Shown: positions 5,950-12,123 of the stretch, piece by piece | How the letters are laid out: each line of letters starts with the position of its first letter | Position numbering within the stretch: the stretch's first letter is position 1 | Assembly (NCBI GenBank): GCA_017503945.1 | Contig: JAFVSB010000190.1 | Span: forward strand, 1 to 12,123 | Direction: 5' to 3' | Source: Clostridia bacterium | Lineage (GTDB): Bacteria; Bacillota; Clostridia; UMGS1810 | Length of the DNA stretch: 12,123 nucleotides | Translations under genes and position numbers: made by a program | The notes under the pieces: model-generated | What the model saw: the letters and a program-made list of their open reading frames with translations, nothing else | Told to the model about the DNA's origin: nothing | Database searches by the model: none

Positions 5950-6107
5950 GAGGAAAAAGACCTACATACAATCAAAAAAAGCGAATCAAGAAGCTCGGTC
6001 TGAACTATGAGAATTGGCTTGTAGTGAGAGACAATGCCAATGAGTTTGTGCTGATGCACAGGCACAGCGGAACGATACGAAGAGCTTCGGCAGAGTTGGC
6101 GAGGTGA
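5946..6107 (+). CDS. DUF6906-like small protein
   Basis: 53 aa from the ATG at 5946, which overlaps the preceding TGA by 4 bases; an in-frame ATG at 5913 lies inside the previous gene and is less likely. The pattern GKRPTxxQKxRIKxxGLN, then NWLVVxD, then VLMHRHSGxxR matches the DUF6906 family of short proteins, common in Firmicute phages, as I remember it. Function unknown. It ends 7 bp before the transposase start. Confidence 0.75.
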   Translation: MRGKRPTYNQKKRIKKLGLNYENWLVVRDNANEFVLMHRHSGTIRRASAELAR

Positions 6108-6114
6108 GGAAAAG

Positions 6115-8064
6115 GTGACATATCTGACAACAAGTGAAGTTGCAGAGCTTGCAGGGTGCAGTGAAAGATGGATTCAACAAAAGGTCAAAACCGGAGAATT
6201 TCAAGGTGTTATTAAATCTCTTGAAAATTCTCGAAGACAATACCTCTTCCCTGTCGATACTCTTCCAAGAGGCATAAAGGAAAGATATTATGCCCGGCTT
6301 AAAGCTGAGACTGCTTCCCTTGCTCCTGTCCCTGCAAGAAAGCTTGAGAGTTTTAGCGAAAAGGAACGCGAGCAGATAAAGCTCTGGACAGACATTCTGG
6401 AGAGGTGGCAGAGTGCACGGAACTGTTGGAGCGGTAACAAGACCGACGCCGATGCGCACTTCATCAGCATGATTAAGCTCGAAAAAGGCGAGTTTTTCCC
6501 CATCAGCACCAAGACCTTGTATCGAAAATGGGAATCATACAAGTCGGGCGATTTGGAAGGGCTTACAGAACGGCGCGGCGGTTCCAACAAAGGGAGCAGC
6601 TCTATCCCTCAAGATGTTTGGGATTATTTTGTTTTCCTCTATCTTGATGAACGCCAGCTCCCCCGAAAGCAATGTTATGATTTGGCTCTGCAGTGGGCGA
6701 GCGAAAACTGCCCCGAAAGTGTGCCGAACATGCCGAGCTATGTGACATTTCTGAGACGGATTGAAAAAGAGATCCCAAAAGCGGTCGACATTGCAGGGCG
6801 GTTTGGTGACAAAGCCTGTGCCGACCGTGCAGCTCCCTACATAACAAGAATATATGACACCCTATTGCCAAATGACTACTGGATAGCGGACAACCACACA
6901 CTTGATATCATTTCAAGATATGACGGCGGCGAGACAACGCACCGCTTGCATCTGACCGCATTTATTGATGCACGGTCCGGGGTGATGGTGGGTTGGAATT
7001 TGACGGACAATCCATGCAGTCAGAGCACAATACTTGCACTGCGAAAAGCGATACTGCGCTTTGGCATACCAAAGAAGGTGTATTTTGACAACGGCTCCGA
7101 GTTCTTAACTCACGATATTGCAGGCAGGGGTCACCGAAAAAGAAAGAGTCAAGAAGGAGTCATAGAGCCGCCACCGATTTTTGCAAGACTCAGCATTGAA
7201 ATGGTGAATGCCATAGTGCGCAATGCAAAGGCTAAGCCGATAGAGAGAACCTTCGGTACCTTTAAGGGCACAATCAGCAGATTGTTTGAGACCTTTTGCG
7301 GCGGTAATGTGCTTGAGCGTCCCGAAAACCTCAAGCTGACATTGAAAAACGGCAAAATACCGACAGACAAAAGTCTTAGTGCTCAGATTGATGAACTGAT
7401 TGATGGTGTGTACAATGTGGGAGCATATGGCGGCCAGGTAACCAAGGACAAAGGCAAGCGCCGCATTGATGTATGGAATGAATATATTGAAGCCATCAGA
7501 AAGCCTAAAAACGAGGATGATTTGAACTTAATGCTGATGCGCAGCACGAGAGTTCAGACTGTGAAAAGAAACGGTGTATGCCTCAATATTTCGGGTGAGA
7601 AGCTTGAATATTGGGATGAAAACACATGGAAGCTGCTCGGTCAGAAGGTGTATGTGAGATATGACCCCGAAGATTTGAATGAGGTCAGAGTATATGAAGC
7701 CGAGACAGACAGGTTCATTTGTGTGTTGCCGCTTAGTCTCGAAACATCTATCCTTTTTGATGCTGACGGCGAAGATATTGCACTTGCTCAGCAAAAGGTG
7801 CGCAAAGCTCACAAGGCAATCAAAGCCAATCTCAAAGAGTACAAAACAAGGCTTCCTGCAGCACAGCGAATCGACATGCTTGATATGCAGCTCAGAAGAG
7901 CTCACAGCGGGAAAGCTGAGTTTGTTATCAAACAGCCTTCGGTGGTTGTGCCTGTGCTTTCGGGTGAAGACTCCGAGCCTCAGCTCAGGGCTGTGTCGGG
8001 AGAAAAGACTGCGGTAGTAATTGATATTAACAAAATGAACAGAAATGCTCAAAAAAGGAGGTAA
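6115..8064 (+). CDS. muA: MuA-type DDE transposase
   Basis: A 649-aa integrase/replicative transposase, close to the 663 aa of MuA. The GTG at 6115 follows GAGGAAAAG; no better start exists. Residues 1-60 form a Mu-type winged-helix end-binding domain (TTSEVAELAGCSERWIQQKV). Residues about 80-240 hold further DNA-binding helices. The catalytic core spans about 250-400 with D259 (YWIADNHTLD), D325 (YFDNGSEF) and E377 (KPIERTFGTFK), spaced much as D269, D336 and E392 in MuA. A C-terminal beta-barrel (about 480-560) and a basic tail, which in MuA contacts MuB, follow. It should pair the phage ends, join them to target DNA, and drive lytic replication by transposition. All catalytic residues are present. 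Confidence 0.96.
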   Translation: MTYLTTSEVAELAGCSERWIQQKVKTGEFQGVIKSLENSRRQYLFPVDTLPRGIKERYYARLKAETASLAPVPARKLESFSEKEREQIKLWTDILERWQSARNCWSGNKTDADAHFISMIKLEKGEFFPISTKTLYRKWESYKSGDLEGLTERRGGSNKGSSSIPQDVWDYFVFLYLDERQLPRKQCYDLALQWASENCPESVPNMPSYVTFLRRIEKEIPKAVDIAGRFGDKACADRAAPYITRIYDTLLPNDYWIADNHTLDIISRYDGGETTHRLHLTAFIDARSGVMVGWNLTDNPCSQSTILALRKAILRFGIPKKVYFDNGSEFLTHDIAGRGHRKRKSQEGVIEPPPIFARLSIEMVNAIVRNAKAKPIERTFGTFKGTISRLFETFCGGNVLERPENLKLTLKNGKIPTDKSLSAQIDELIDGVYNVGAYGGQVTKDKGKRRIDVWNEYIEAIRKPKNEDDLNLMLMRSTRVQTVKRNGVCLNISGEKLEYWDENTWKLLGQKVYVRYDPEDLNEVRVYEAETDRFICVLPLSLETSILFDADGEDIALAQQKVRKAHKAIKANLKEYKTRLPAAQRIDMLDMQLRRAHSGKAEFVIKQPSVVVPVLSGEDSEPQLRAVSGEKTAVVIDINKMNRNAQKRR

Positions 8065-8070
8065 TGGCAT

Positions 8071-8220
8071 ATGAAAGAGTTTAATTTGGAAAAACTCAGA
8101 AAAAAAGATCCGAGCAGACTGACAATCGAAGAGGTCAATGCGCTTGCCAGAGCAGAAGATTTGAGCTATGGAAAATGCTGTGTGAAACACAATTTATACA
8201 AAATTAATATGAAAGGGTGA
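8071..8220 (+). CDS. Small protein between the transposase and its ATPase
   Basis: 49 aa, highly charged, behind a perfect AAGGAGG eight bases before the ATG. It begins 6 bp after the transposase stop and overlaps the likely upstream region of the ATPase gene. The sequence has a helical start (FNLEKLRKKDPSRLTIEEV), a CC pair at residues 36-37, and a basic end. A strong ribosome binding site and no gap on either side make it credible. No family is recognised. Its position between A and B hints at a role linked to transposition. Confidence 0.7.
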   Translation: MKEFNLEKLRKKDPSRLTIEEVNALARAEDLSYGKCCVKHNLYKINMKG

Positions 8221-8225
8221 CGGTA

Positions 8226-9152
8226 ATGGGAAAGTACAGTGCAGAGCAGAAAGAGGCAATCCTCAAAAAGCTGTTTGACTTTGCCGAGGAAGTGGGAAGC
8301 ATGAGCAAAACAAGCGAATTTACAGGGGTATCATCTTCGGTTGTTTCTTCACTCAGAAGCGGAAAATATAAGGGTGATGAAGATGGTATGTATGAAAAGC
8401 TTGAGGCATATTTTAATGCAAGAGAAACCGCGGAATTTGTGAAATCCGATACCGAGGAATATGTGCCCACAGCTATCAGCGAAAATGTGTATGCCATAAT
8501 TAAAAACTGTCAGCTCAAGGGTGGATTGGCGATTGCATCGGGTGATGCCGGAGTGGGCAAAACAAAAGGTGCTCAAAAGTTTGTGGCCGACAATCCGAAC
8601 CTATCTATCCTTGTGACGGCAAATCCGTGCCTCAAGGGTGTGAGAAGCATGCTCAAGATGCTATGCGACAAGCTCGGCATAACAGAGAAGTCGATTGATG
8701 AAATGTGGCTTGCGGTGGCAAACAAGCTGCGTGACAAGATGGTTATTATCATTGATGAGGCTCAGCATCTGCCGATAAAAACAGTCGAGGCTCTGAGAGC
8801 GTTCTCTGATTACTTTATTGACAAAGGGCAAACCCTCGGCATCGTCTTCGTCGGAAACAATGAAGCTGCCTACAATTTCAGAGGGAGCAAAAGAGCCGAC
8901 TTTGCTCAGATAATCAACCGAACCAAGCAAAGCAGACAATATTACACTTCTCAGATAACCGAAAAGGACATTGCAAAGCTCTTTCCTGCTCTGGCAGGGA
9001 AACCAAAGGAAATTGATTTTATGCTCGCGATAGCTCGAAGCAAGCAGGCCCTCAGAGGTGCTGCCAATCTGTACAGCAATGCATGTGATAATGAAAACAC
9101 GACCTATGAGGGGCTTGTGGCAATGGCAAAGAGCATGGAGATGGAAATTTGA
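8226..9152 (+). CDS. muB: MuB-type AAA+ ATPase, target-DNA activator
   Basis: 308 aa from the ATG at 8226, behind AAAGGGTGA; a GTG at 8217 overlapping the previous stop is the alternative and adds three residues. MuB is 312 aa. Residues 1-65 form an HTH-like N-terminal region. Walker A is GDAGVGKT at 106-113, Walker B is VIIIDEAQ at 173-180, and a sensor-like VFVGNNEA follows. The C-terminal third is helical. MuB-type proteins bind DNA as ATP-dependent filaments, deliver target DNA to the transposase and give target immunity. It shares the operon with the MuA homologue, as expected for partners. Confidence 0.94.
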   Translation: MGKYSAEQKEAILKKLFDFAEEVGSMSKTSEFTGVSSSVVSSLRSGKYKGDEDGMYEKLEAYFNARETAEFVKSDTEEYVPTAISENVYAIIKNCQLKGGLAIASGDAGVGKTKGAQKFVADNPNLSILVTANPCLKGVRSMLKMLCDKLGITEKSIDEMWLAVANKLRDKMVIIIDEAQHLPIKTVEALRAFSDYFIDKGQTLGIVFVGNNEAAYNFRGSKRADFAQIINRTKQSRQYYTSQITEKDIAKLFPALAGKPKEIDFMLAIARSKQALRGAANLYSNACDNENTTYEGLVAMAKSMEMEI

Positions 9153-9170
9153 TTAGAAAGGATGAAAAAT

Positions 9171-9419
9171 ATGCGTAAAATTATCAGAAACACCACCAAA
9201 ACAGGTGCTATAACTCTGACTAAAGACATCAGACATGATATTGGTCTCGCTGCAGGACAGGCGGTAGACATCACTGTCAACGATGACAGATCTATCACCA
9301 TCAGAAAGCATGTTGCATCATGTTTCTGCTGCGGAGGCTTTGACAAGGTCAAGGTGTTCAAAAATTATGAGATTTGCCAAACCTGTAGAAAGGAGCTGAT
9401 GGAAGATGAAACAATCTGA
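9171..9419 (+). CDS. AbrB/MazE-like DNA-binding domain fused to a CxxC pair tail
   Basis: 82 aa from the ATG at 9171; the ATG at 9162 touches its own ribosome binding site, so the second start with GAAAGGA about 8 bp upstream is preferred. Residues about 8-46 (TGAITLTKDIRHDIGLAAGQ, then VDITV, SITIRKH) match the swapped-hairpin AbrB/SpoVT fold. The tail carries C51/C54 and C69/C72, fitting a zinc ribbon. AbrB-like domains usually bind DNA as dimers or act as antitoxins, but no toxin partner gene lies nearby, so a regulator is more likely. It overlaps the next gene by 14 bp. I do not know such a gene in Mu itself. Confidence 0.8.
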   Translation: MRKIIRNTTKTGAITLTKDIRHDIGLAAGQAVDITVNDDRSITIRKHVASCFCCGGFDKVKVFKNYEICQTCRKELMEDETI

Positions 9420-10053
9420 TTTGATAGCCGACAAGGTCAACAGGCTTTGCAGCCTCAAGCAAAAAATTGATGAGCTCAAAAAGGAAGCTGACGAAATTGA
9501 GGGCTTTTTCCTCAAGCTTGCCGAAGAGGATTTGGCAGACACAAAGCTCAAGACGGCAAAATATTACGGTGGCGGACAGTTCAGCGTGAGCGCAAGCTAT
9601 GCCACCACAACAAAGCTGCTTTTCCCGTCTGTTCTCAAGGAGCTTTTGGGAGAGTCATTCAAGGATGTGGTAAAAGAAGAGGTGAAATACACTCTGACAG
9701 AGCCGGGCAAAAGAATGCTTTCGGGCATCTTCCTCAGACAGTACACTCCCACTACCGTGCAGAAGATTATCAACGAAATAACAGAGGATTTTGACACCAG
9801 GGCAGCACTTATGAAAAAGTGCCGCGGTGCAAAATTTGAGACTGACAAAAAAGCTCTGATGTCGATTGCCGGGCTCAGTGAAAAGGATGCAGAGCACTAT
9901 GCATACTTCATTTCAGAAGCGGCTTGTTGGGAGCAGTTTGCAAAGCTCATCAGTCTGAGCGAATACAAAGACAATATGGAGCTTGCCATCGAAAAGATTG
10001 ATGCTGCAGTTGTGGCAACGGAAAATCCCAAGGTTGAAGTAAGCTATGAGTAA
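9406..10053 (+). CDS. Coiled-coil early protein in the gam position, unknown
   Basis: 215 aa. Residues about 5-45 form a heptad-rich coiled coil (SLKQKIDELKKEADEIEGFF). Then comes a conserved-looking segment KLKTAKYYGGGQFSVSAS, and a helical C-terminal half. AAGGAG lies about 13 bp before the ATG and GGAAG directly before it. In Mu, the genes after B include gam, whose protein binds DNA ends and blocks exonucleases. The N-terminal helix and position would suit such a role, but I see no Gam sequence match. Treat as unknown. Confidence 0.75.
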   Translation: MKQSDLIADKVNRLCSLKQKIDELKKEADEIEGFFLKLAEEDLADTKLKTAKYYGGGQFSVSASYATTTKLLFPSVLKELLGESFKDVVKEEVKYTLTEPGKRMLSGIFLRQYTPTTVQKIINEITEDFDTRAALMKKCRGAKFETDKKALMSIAGLSEKDAEHYAYFISEAACWEQFAKLISLSEYKDNMELAIEKIDAAVVATENPKVEVSYE

Positions 10054-10471
10054 CATTGACTACACAAAGGCCATATATGCCACGGCAAACAAGCTCGGAC
10101 TTTGTGACAGACTCTCACCTAAAGAAGATGAGCTGCACGGCATTGTGTTCAGACTGACAGGCAAAGGCTCTGTGAGTAAGCTCACAGAGCTTGAGGCGAA
10201 AAAAGTGCTGCGGGAGCTTGACAAGCTCAGAACAGACAAAATATCACCTGCGCAACACAAAAAAGCCTGGGCGCTTTTTTATCAGCTCAAAGAGTTATCT
10301 CCCGGAACTGCCACAGACGGTGAACGAATGGCAGGTATTGTGGAAAAGGCATGCGGCAAAAAGGTGAAGAGCGCAAAGCCGCTTAAATATCTTGGCAGCT
10401 CTGAGGCTGAAAAGGTGATTGAGACTATAAAGCGATACATAAGGTCTTGCGAAAATAAAAACAAGAGGTGA
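10046..10471 (+). CDS. gemA: GemA family protein (Mu gp16, DUF1018)
   Basis: 141 aa, matching GemA length. Hallmarks are an N-terminal helix (YTKAIYATANKLGL), a central LTGKGSVSKLTELEAKKVLREL, and a C-terminal region with KYLGSSEAEKVIETIKRYI. In Mu, GemA (gp16) modulates host gene expression and DNA supercoiling and lies just before mor, exactly as here. The ATG at 10046 overlaps the previous stop; AAGG sits about 10 bp upstream. It contains a strong hairpin at 10165-10192. Family match from pattern and gene order. Confidence 0.87.
   Translation: MSNIDYTKAIYATANKLGLCDRLSPKEDELHGIVFRLTGKGSVSKLTELEAKKVLRELDKLRTDKISPAQHKKAWALFYQLKELSPGTATDGERMAGIVEKACGKKVKSAKPLKYLGSSEAEKVIETIKRYIRSCENKNKR
10165..10192 (+). 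other. Strong hairpin inside gemA
   Basis: GCTCTGTGAG (10167-10176) pairs perfectly with CTCACAGAGC (10181-10190) around a 4-nt TAAG loop; two more outer pairs (one G-U, one A-T) extend it to 12 bp. No U-run follows, so it is not a normal terminator. It may slow ribosomes or protect mRNA, or be chance within the AAG/CTC-rich codon use. Confidence 0.4.
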
Positions 10472-10476
10472 TGCAT

Positions 10477-10809
10477 ATGAAACCTGAAGATATCATCATC
10501 GAGGATTTGCCGGAGGTATATCAGCATCTGAGTGCACTTGTGGGAGTAGAAAACATGCTCATAATTGCCAAAGCGTTTGGCGGCGGTGAGAGCATATATT
10601 TTCCAAAGCTTGAGGCGATACACCGCCCTGCGCGTGACAAGCAGATTATTGAGGAATTTAACGGCTACAATTTCAAGCAGCTTGCCAAAAAGCACGGTCT
10701 TTCAGAGGTGCGTGTGCGCTCCATTGTAAAGGATTATGTTGATTTTGAGCGCAACAAGCCTGCTCCGGGTCAGATAACGGTGTTTGATATATTGGAAAAT
10801 GGGTATTAA
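10477..10809 (+). CDS. mor: Mor-family middle transcription activator
   Basis: 110 aa from the ATG at 10477, with GAGGTG 6 bp upstream; GTG 10468 and ATG 10471 are less well placed. The N-terminal dimerisation half (EDLPEVYQHLSALVGVENML, then IAKAFGGGESIYFPKL) and the C-terminal HTH (about 65-90: NFKQLAKKHGLSEVRVRSIV) are typical of the Mor/C family. In Mu, Mor activates the middle promoter by binding a dyad centred near -43. Here it is the last early gene, directly before a regulatory gap with a matching promoter candidate. No second activator (C) follows. Confidence 0.9.
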   Translation: MKPEDIIIEDLPEVYQHLSALVGVENMLIIAKAFGGGESIYFPKLEAIHRPARDKQIIEEFNGYNFKQLAKKHGLSEVRVRSIVKDYVDFERNKPAPGQITVFDILENGY

Positions 10810-10857
10810 ACATAGCAGAGGCTAACGCTTCCTGCAGTATAGAATGGTTGAGGCAAC

Positions 10858-10878
10858 GCGGCGGTCAATGACCGCTGC
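10858..10878. promoter_or_regulatory. GC-rich dyad downstream of mor
   Basis: GCGGTCA and TGACCGC are perfect inverted halves around a single A (10861-10875), extended outward by GCG/TGC with one wobble. It stands out in an otherwise AT-rich gap. It is about 125 bp upstream of the proposed middle promoter, too far for a classic Mor site. It may be an operator for another regulator, or part of a transcript 3' structure. Confidence 0.45.
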
Positions 10879-10904
10879 TTACGCTGGATAAATAAAAAGT
10901 GATT

Positions 10905-10951
10905 TAAAAGGGTTTTGAAATCGGTTTAAAATCGGTTTTAAAACCCTTTTA
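10905..10951 (+). terminator. Terminator hairpin at the end of the early operon
   Basis: AAAAGGGTTTT (10906-10916) pairs perfectly with AAAACCCTTTT (10940-10950). The pairing continues inward with a few G-U pairs to a 5-nt loop, giving about 20 pairs. The T-run is part of the stem's 3' arm. The position 95 bp after mor and before the next promoter fits termination of early transcription. Confidence 0.7.
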
Positions 10952-10954
10952 TCG

Positions 10955-10997
10955 TGTTTCACAAAAACATTTTAATATTTTATTTAACATATATAAT
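10955..10997 (+). promoter_or_regulatory. Candidate Mor-dependent middle promoter
   Basis: TATAAT at 10992-10997 has no acceptable -35 at the usual distance, as expected for an activator-dependent promoter. An inverted repeat, TGTTT (10955-10959) and AAACA (10965-10969), is centred at 10962, about 42 bp before the predicted start near 11004. Mor of phage Mu binds a dyad centred near -43. The -10 is read directly; the Mor link is inferred, and the repeat is short and A/T-rich. Confidence 0.5.
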
Positions 10998-11037
10998 GGT
11001 AAAATTTAATCAAGCTACAAACAAAGGCGGTGATTTG

Positions 11038-11406
11038 ATGAAAGAATATATATTTACCACAGCAATTACTCTTGTATTGGCCGTAATCGGATATTTCCTA
11101 AAGCGCACTATGGCAAAGCTTGATTCCAACGAGGAACGCATCAGCAATGTTGAAAAGAATTATGAGCCTTCCAAAGCTCACAGCGCTGATATGAAGGAAA
11201 TAAAAAACGAAGTCGAAAACATTTCAAAAAGCGTCAGTGCATTCAGAGATAATTATGTGAGCAAAGAGGAATTTGTGAGGAGCATTTCGGAAATGAACCG
11301 CAAATTTGACCGTGTTGATGACAAGCTGGACCGAATGAGCGAGAGAACCAATGACAAGCTCGACAGAGTTCTTTCGAAGCTGAACAAATCAGACGGCGGC
11401 TTATGA
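11038..11406 (+). CDS. Membrane-anchored coiled-coil protein, Mu gp25 position
   Basis: 122 aa from the ATG at 11038, preceded by AAGGCGGTGA; the upstream in-frame ATG at 10954 would place 28 codons across the promoter and is rejected. Residues about 5-22 form one membrane helix (FTTAITLVLAVIGYFL). The rest is a long charged coiled coil with a repeated DRVDDKLDRM/NDKLDRVLSK pattern at the end. In Mu, gp25 (DUF2730) has the same helix-plus-coil layout and lies just before gp26 and gp27. A holin or spanin-like role is an alternative. First gene of the middle/late block. Confidence 0.75.
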   Translation: MKEYIFTTAITLVLAVIGYFLKRTMAKLDSNEERISNVEKNYEPSKAHSADMKEIKNEVENISKSVSAFRDNYVSKEEFVRSISEMNRKFDRVDDKLDRMSERTNDKLDRVLSKLNKSDGGL

Positions 11407-11436
11407 TAATTAAAGCATAGAACAGGGAGGCAAAAA

Positions 11437-11769
11437 ATGGACAAAGAAACACTTTTAAAAAGAGCATCTTCTGCATCGTTTAAAAGGGCAAACGGATTGG
11501 TGCTCAGAACCATCAACATATTAAGAGAAAAATATAATGAACTTGAGGTTGTGCAATCGGTTGTTACTGAGTCGGGTGTTGACGAGGGTGAATTCACCGA
11601 TGCAATAAACTTTCTGAGCCTCGAGGGATATATTCAGCTTCGCAGAATCGGCAGCCATCTTCCTGCAGATATTGCCGATATATCATATAAGGAATGTGAG
11701 GCAAAGGTAACAGCCAAAGGAATCAGGCTTCTGGCAGGCGGAACGGTTGACGATATGATTGAGGTGTAG
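11437..11769 (+). CDS. Mu gp26-like winged-helix protein
   Basis: 110 aa with GGGAGG 10 bp before the ATG. Residues about 25-75 look like a winged helix (INILREKYNELEVVQSVV, then FTDAINFLSLEGYIQLR). The C-terminal VTAKGIRLLAGGTVDDMIEV resembles the usual end of Mu gp26-type proteins. It sits between the gp25-like and gp27-like genes, as in Mu. Function is not established; a link to DNA packaging is suggested by its neighbours only. Confidence 0.75.
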   Translation: MDKETLLKRASSASFKRANGLVLRTINILREKYNELEVVQSVVTESGVDEGEFTDAINFLSLEGYIQLRRIGSHLPADIADISYKECEAKVTAKGIRLLAGGTVDDMIEV

Positions 11770-11772
11770 CGA

Positions 11773-12123
11773 ATGGCAAAAAAGAATCGTAAGTGTTCAA
11801 AAATTGACCGCATGCCCCTTAAGGTGAAAGAAACAGTTGAGCAAATGATGCTTAACCCCACAATTACCTATCGCGAGATTGTGGAGTACATACAAAAGAG
11901 AGGGTATGAAATATCGCTTTCGTCAGTTCAGAGACACGCTGCCAATCTCAATGAGTCGGCTTCCACCCTCAGAATGGCTCAGGAAAATTTCAGAGTCATT
12001 ATGGAAGAAATTGACAAATATCCAAATCTGGACACCACCGAGGGCATTATCAGACTACTTTCAAACTACACAATGGAAGCAATCAATTCAACCCCGAAGG
12101 AAAAATGGGAAGACCTCGACCCC
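11773..12123 (+). CDS. DUF3486/Mu gp27-like protein, probable small terminase subunit (partial)
   Basis: 117 codons are visible and the frame is open at the window end. The ATG is 3 bp after the previous stop; GAGGTG lies about 7 bp upstream. The opening MAKKNRKCSKIDRMPLKVKE and the HTH segment around residues 30-58 (TYREIVEYIQKRGYEISLSS) are characteristic of DUF3486, i.e. Mu gp27, the proposed small terminase that recognises phage DNA for packaging. The large terminase (gp28-like) should follow just outside. Usual family length is roughly 180 aa, so about a third is missing. Confidence 0.87.
   Translation, partial: MAKKNRKCSKIDRMPLKVKETVEQMMLNPTITYREIVEYIQKRGYEISLSSVQRHAANLNESASTLRMAQENFRVIMEEIDKYPNLDTTEGIIRLLSNYTMEAINSTPKEKWEDLDP

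Larger units (their letters stand above)
1993..12123 (+). mobile_element. Mu-like transposable prophage, left part, continuing beyond the window
   Basis: Gene order matches the Mu left half: leftward repressor module, divergent early promoter, MuA-type transposase, MuB-type ATPase, GemA, Mor, then gp25-, gp26- and gp27-like morphogenesis genes. The left border at 1993 is a guess based on the composition change, a TG dinucleotide and nearby repeats; it could lie anywhere between 1622 and about 2230. The large terminase, portal, head, tail and right end lie outside the window. Every recognised hallmark gene is intact, so the prophage could be functional. Confidence 0.85.

Noticed and set aside
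7528..8190. 220-codon minus-strand frame opposite the end of the transposase gene
   Set aside because: Fully antisense to a well-supported gene, cysteine/phenylalanine-rich like typical shadow frames, and no matching family.
9171..10053. AbrB-like gene and next gene as a toxin-antitoxin pair
   Set aside because: The downstream coiled-coil protein has no visible toxin motif, is large, and the pair lies inside a phage replication operon.
10214..10228. GAGCTTG-A-CAAGCTC palindrome in gemA
   Set aside because: Short, and made of the very common AAG and CTC codons; many similar words occur across the early operon.
10954..11037. Longer N-terminus for the 11038-11406 gene
   Set aside because: It spans the TATAAT and has no ribosome binding site; the ATG at 11038 gives a clean membrane helix at the start.
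1..12123. CRISPR array, tRNA or rRNA genes, retron or reverse transcriptase
   Set aside because: No regularly spaced repeats, no cloverleaf or rRNA-like sequence, and no reverse-transcriptase motif seen on either strand.

Overview
The window looks like chromosome of a low-GC Firmicute (class Clostridia is my inference from codon use, AGGAGG-type ribosome binding sites and a consensus sigma-A promoter) carrying the left half of a Mu-like transposable prophage. There are three composition zones: very AT-rich flanking DNA with an insertion sequence (1 to about 1990), a moderately AT-rich lysogeny module (about 1990-3700), and a less AT-rich phage early/middle region with frequent AAG and CTC codons (about 3850 to the end).

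Region 1 (1-1990): a complete ISL3-family insertion sequence (74-1556) with one transposase, bracketed by two long AT-rich hairpins (19-60 and 1577-1621). The rest, up to about 1990, has no convincing gene.

Region 2 (about 1990-3720): the presumed left end of the prophage. It holds paired imperfect repeats at 2042-2143 that could be transposase binding sites. Two minus-strand genes follow: a lipoprotein made of two homologous repeats, and a short XRE-type repressor. Between the repressor and the rightward genes lies a compact switch: TTGACA, a 17-bp spacer and TATAAT, with a perfect 16-bp palindrome filling the spacer and a related half-matching site 30 bp away.

Region 3 (3857-10809): one rightward early operon with overlapping or closely spaced genes. 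It starts with small accessory proteins, several with CxxC pairs or one membrane segment. It continues with a small HTH protein, a DUF6906-like protein, a MuA-type DDE transposase (D259, D325, E377), a 49-aa protein, a MuB-type AAA+ ATPase, an AbrB-like protein with a CxxC pair tail, an unrecognised coiled-coil protein, a GemA homologue and a Mor-type activator. MuA and MuB homologues would integrate and replicate the phage by transposition, and Mor would switch on the next block.

Region 4 (10810-12123): a 228-bp regulatory gap with a GC-rich dyad, a strong hairpin terminator, and a TATAAT without a good -35 but with a small inverted repeat centred near -42. The start of the morphogenesis operon follows in Mu order: a membrane/coiled-coil protein (gp25-like), a winged-helix-like protein (gp26-like) and a DUF3486/gp27-like small terminase candidate cut by the window end. 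There is no Mu C homologue and no lysis cassette between mor and this block, so Mor may act directly on the structural operon.

Five genes are short, or cut by the window end, and easily missed: 4371-4499, 5608-5706, 8071-8220, 5946-6107 and 11773-12123. No tRNA, rRNA or CRISPR array was seen.
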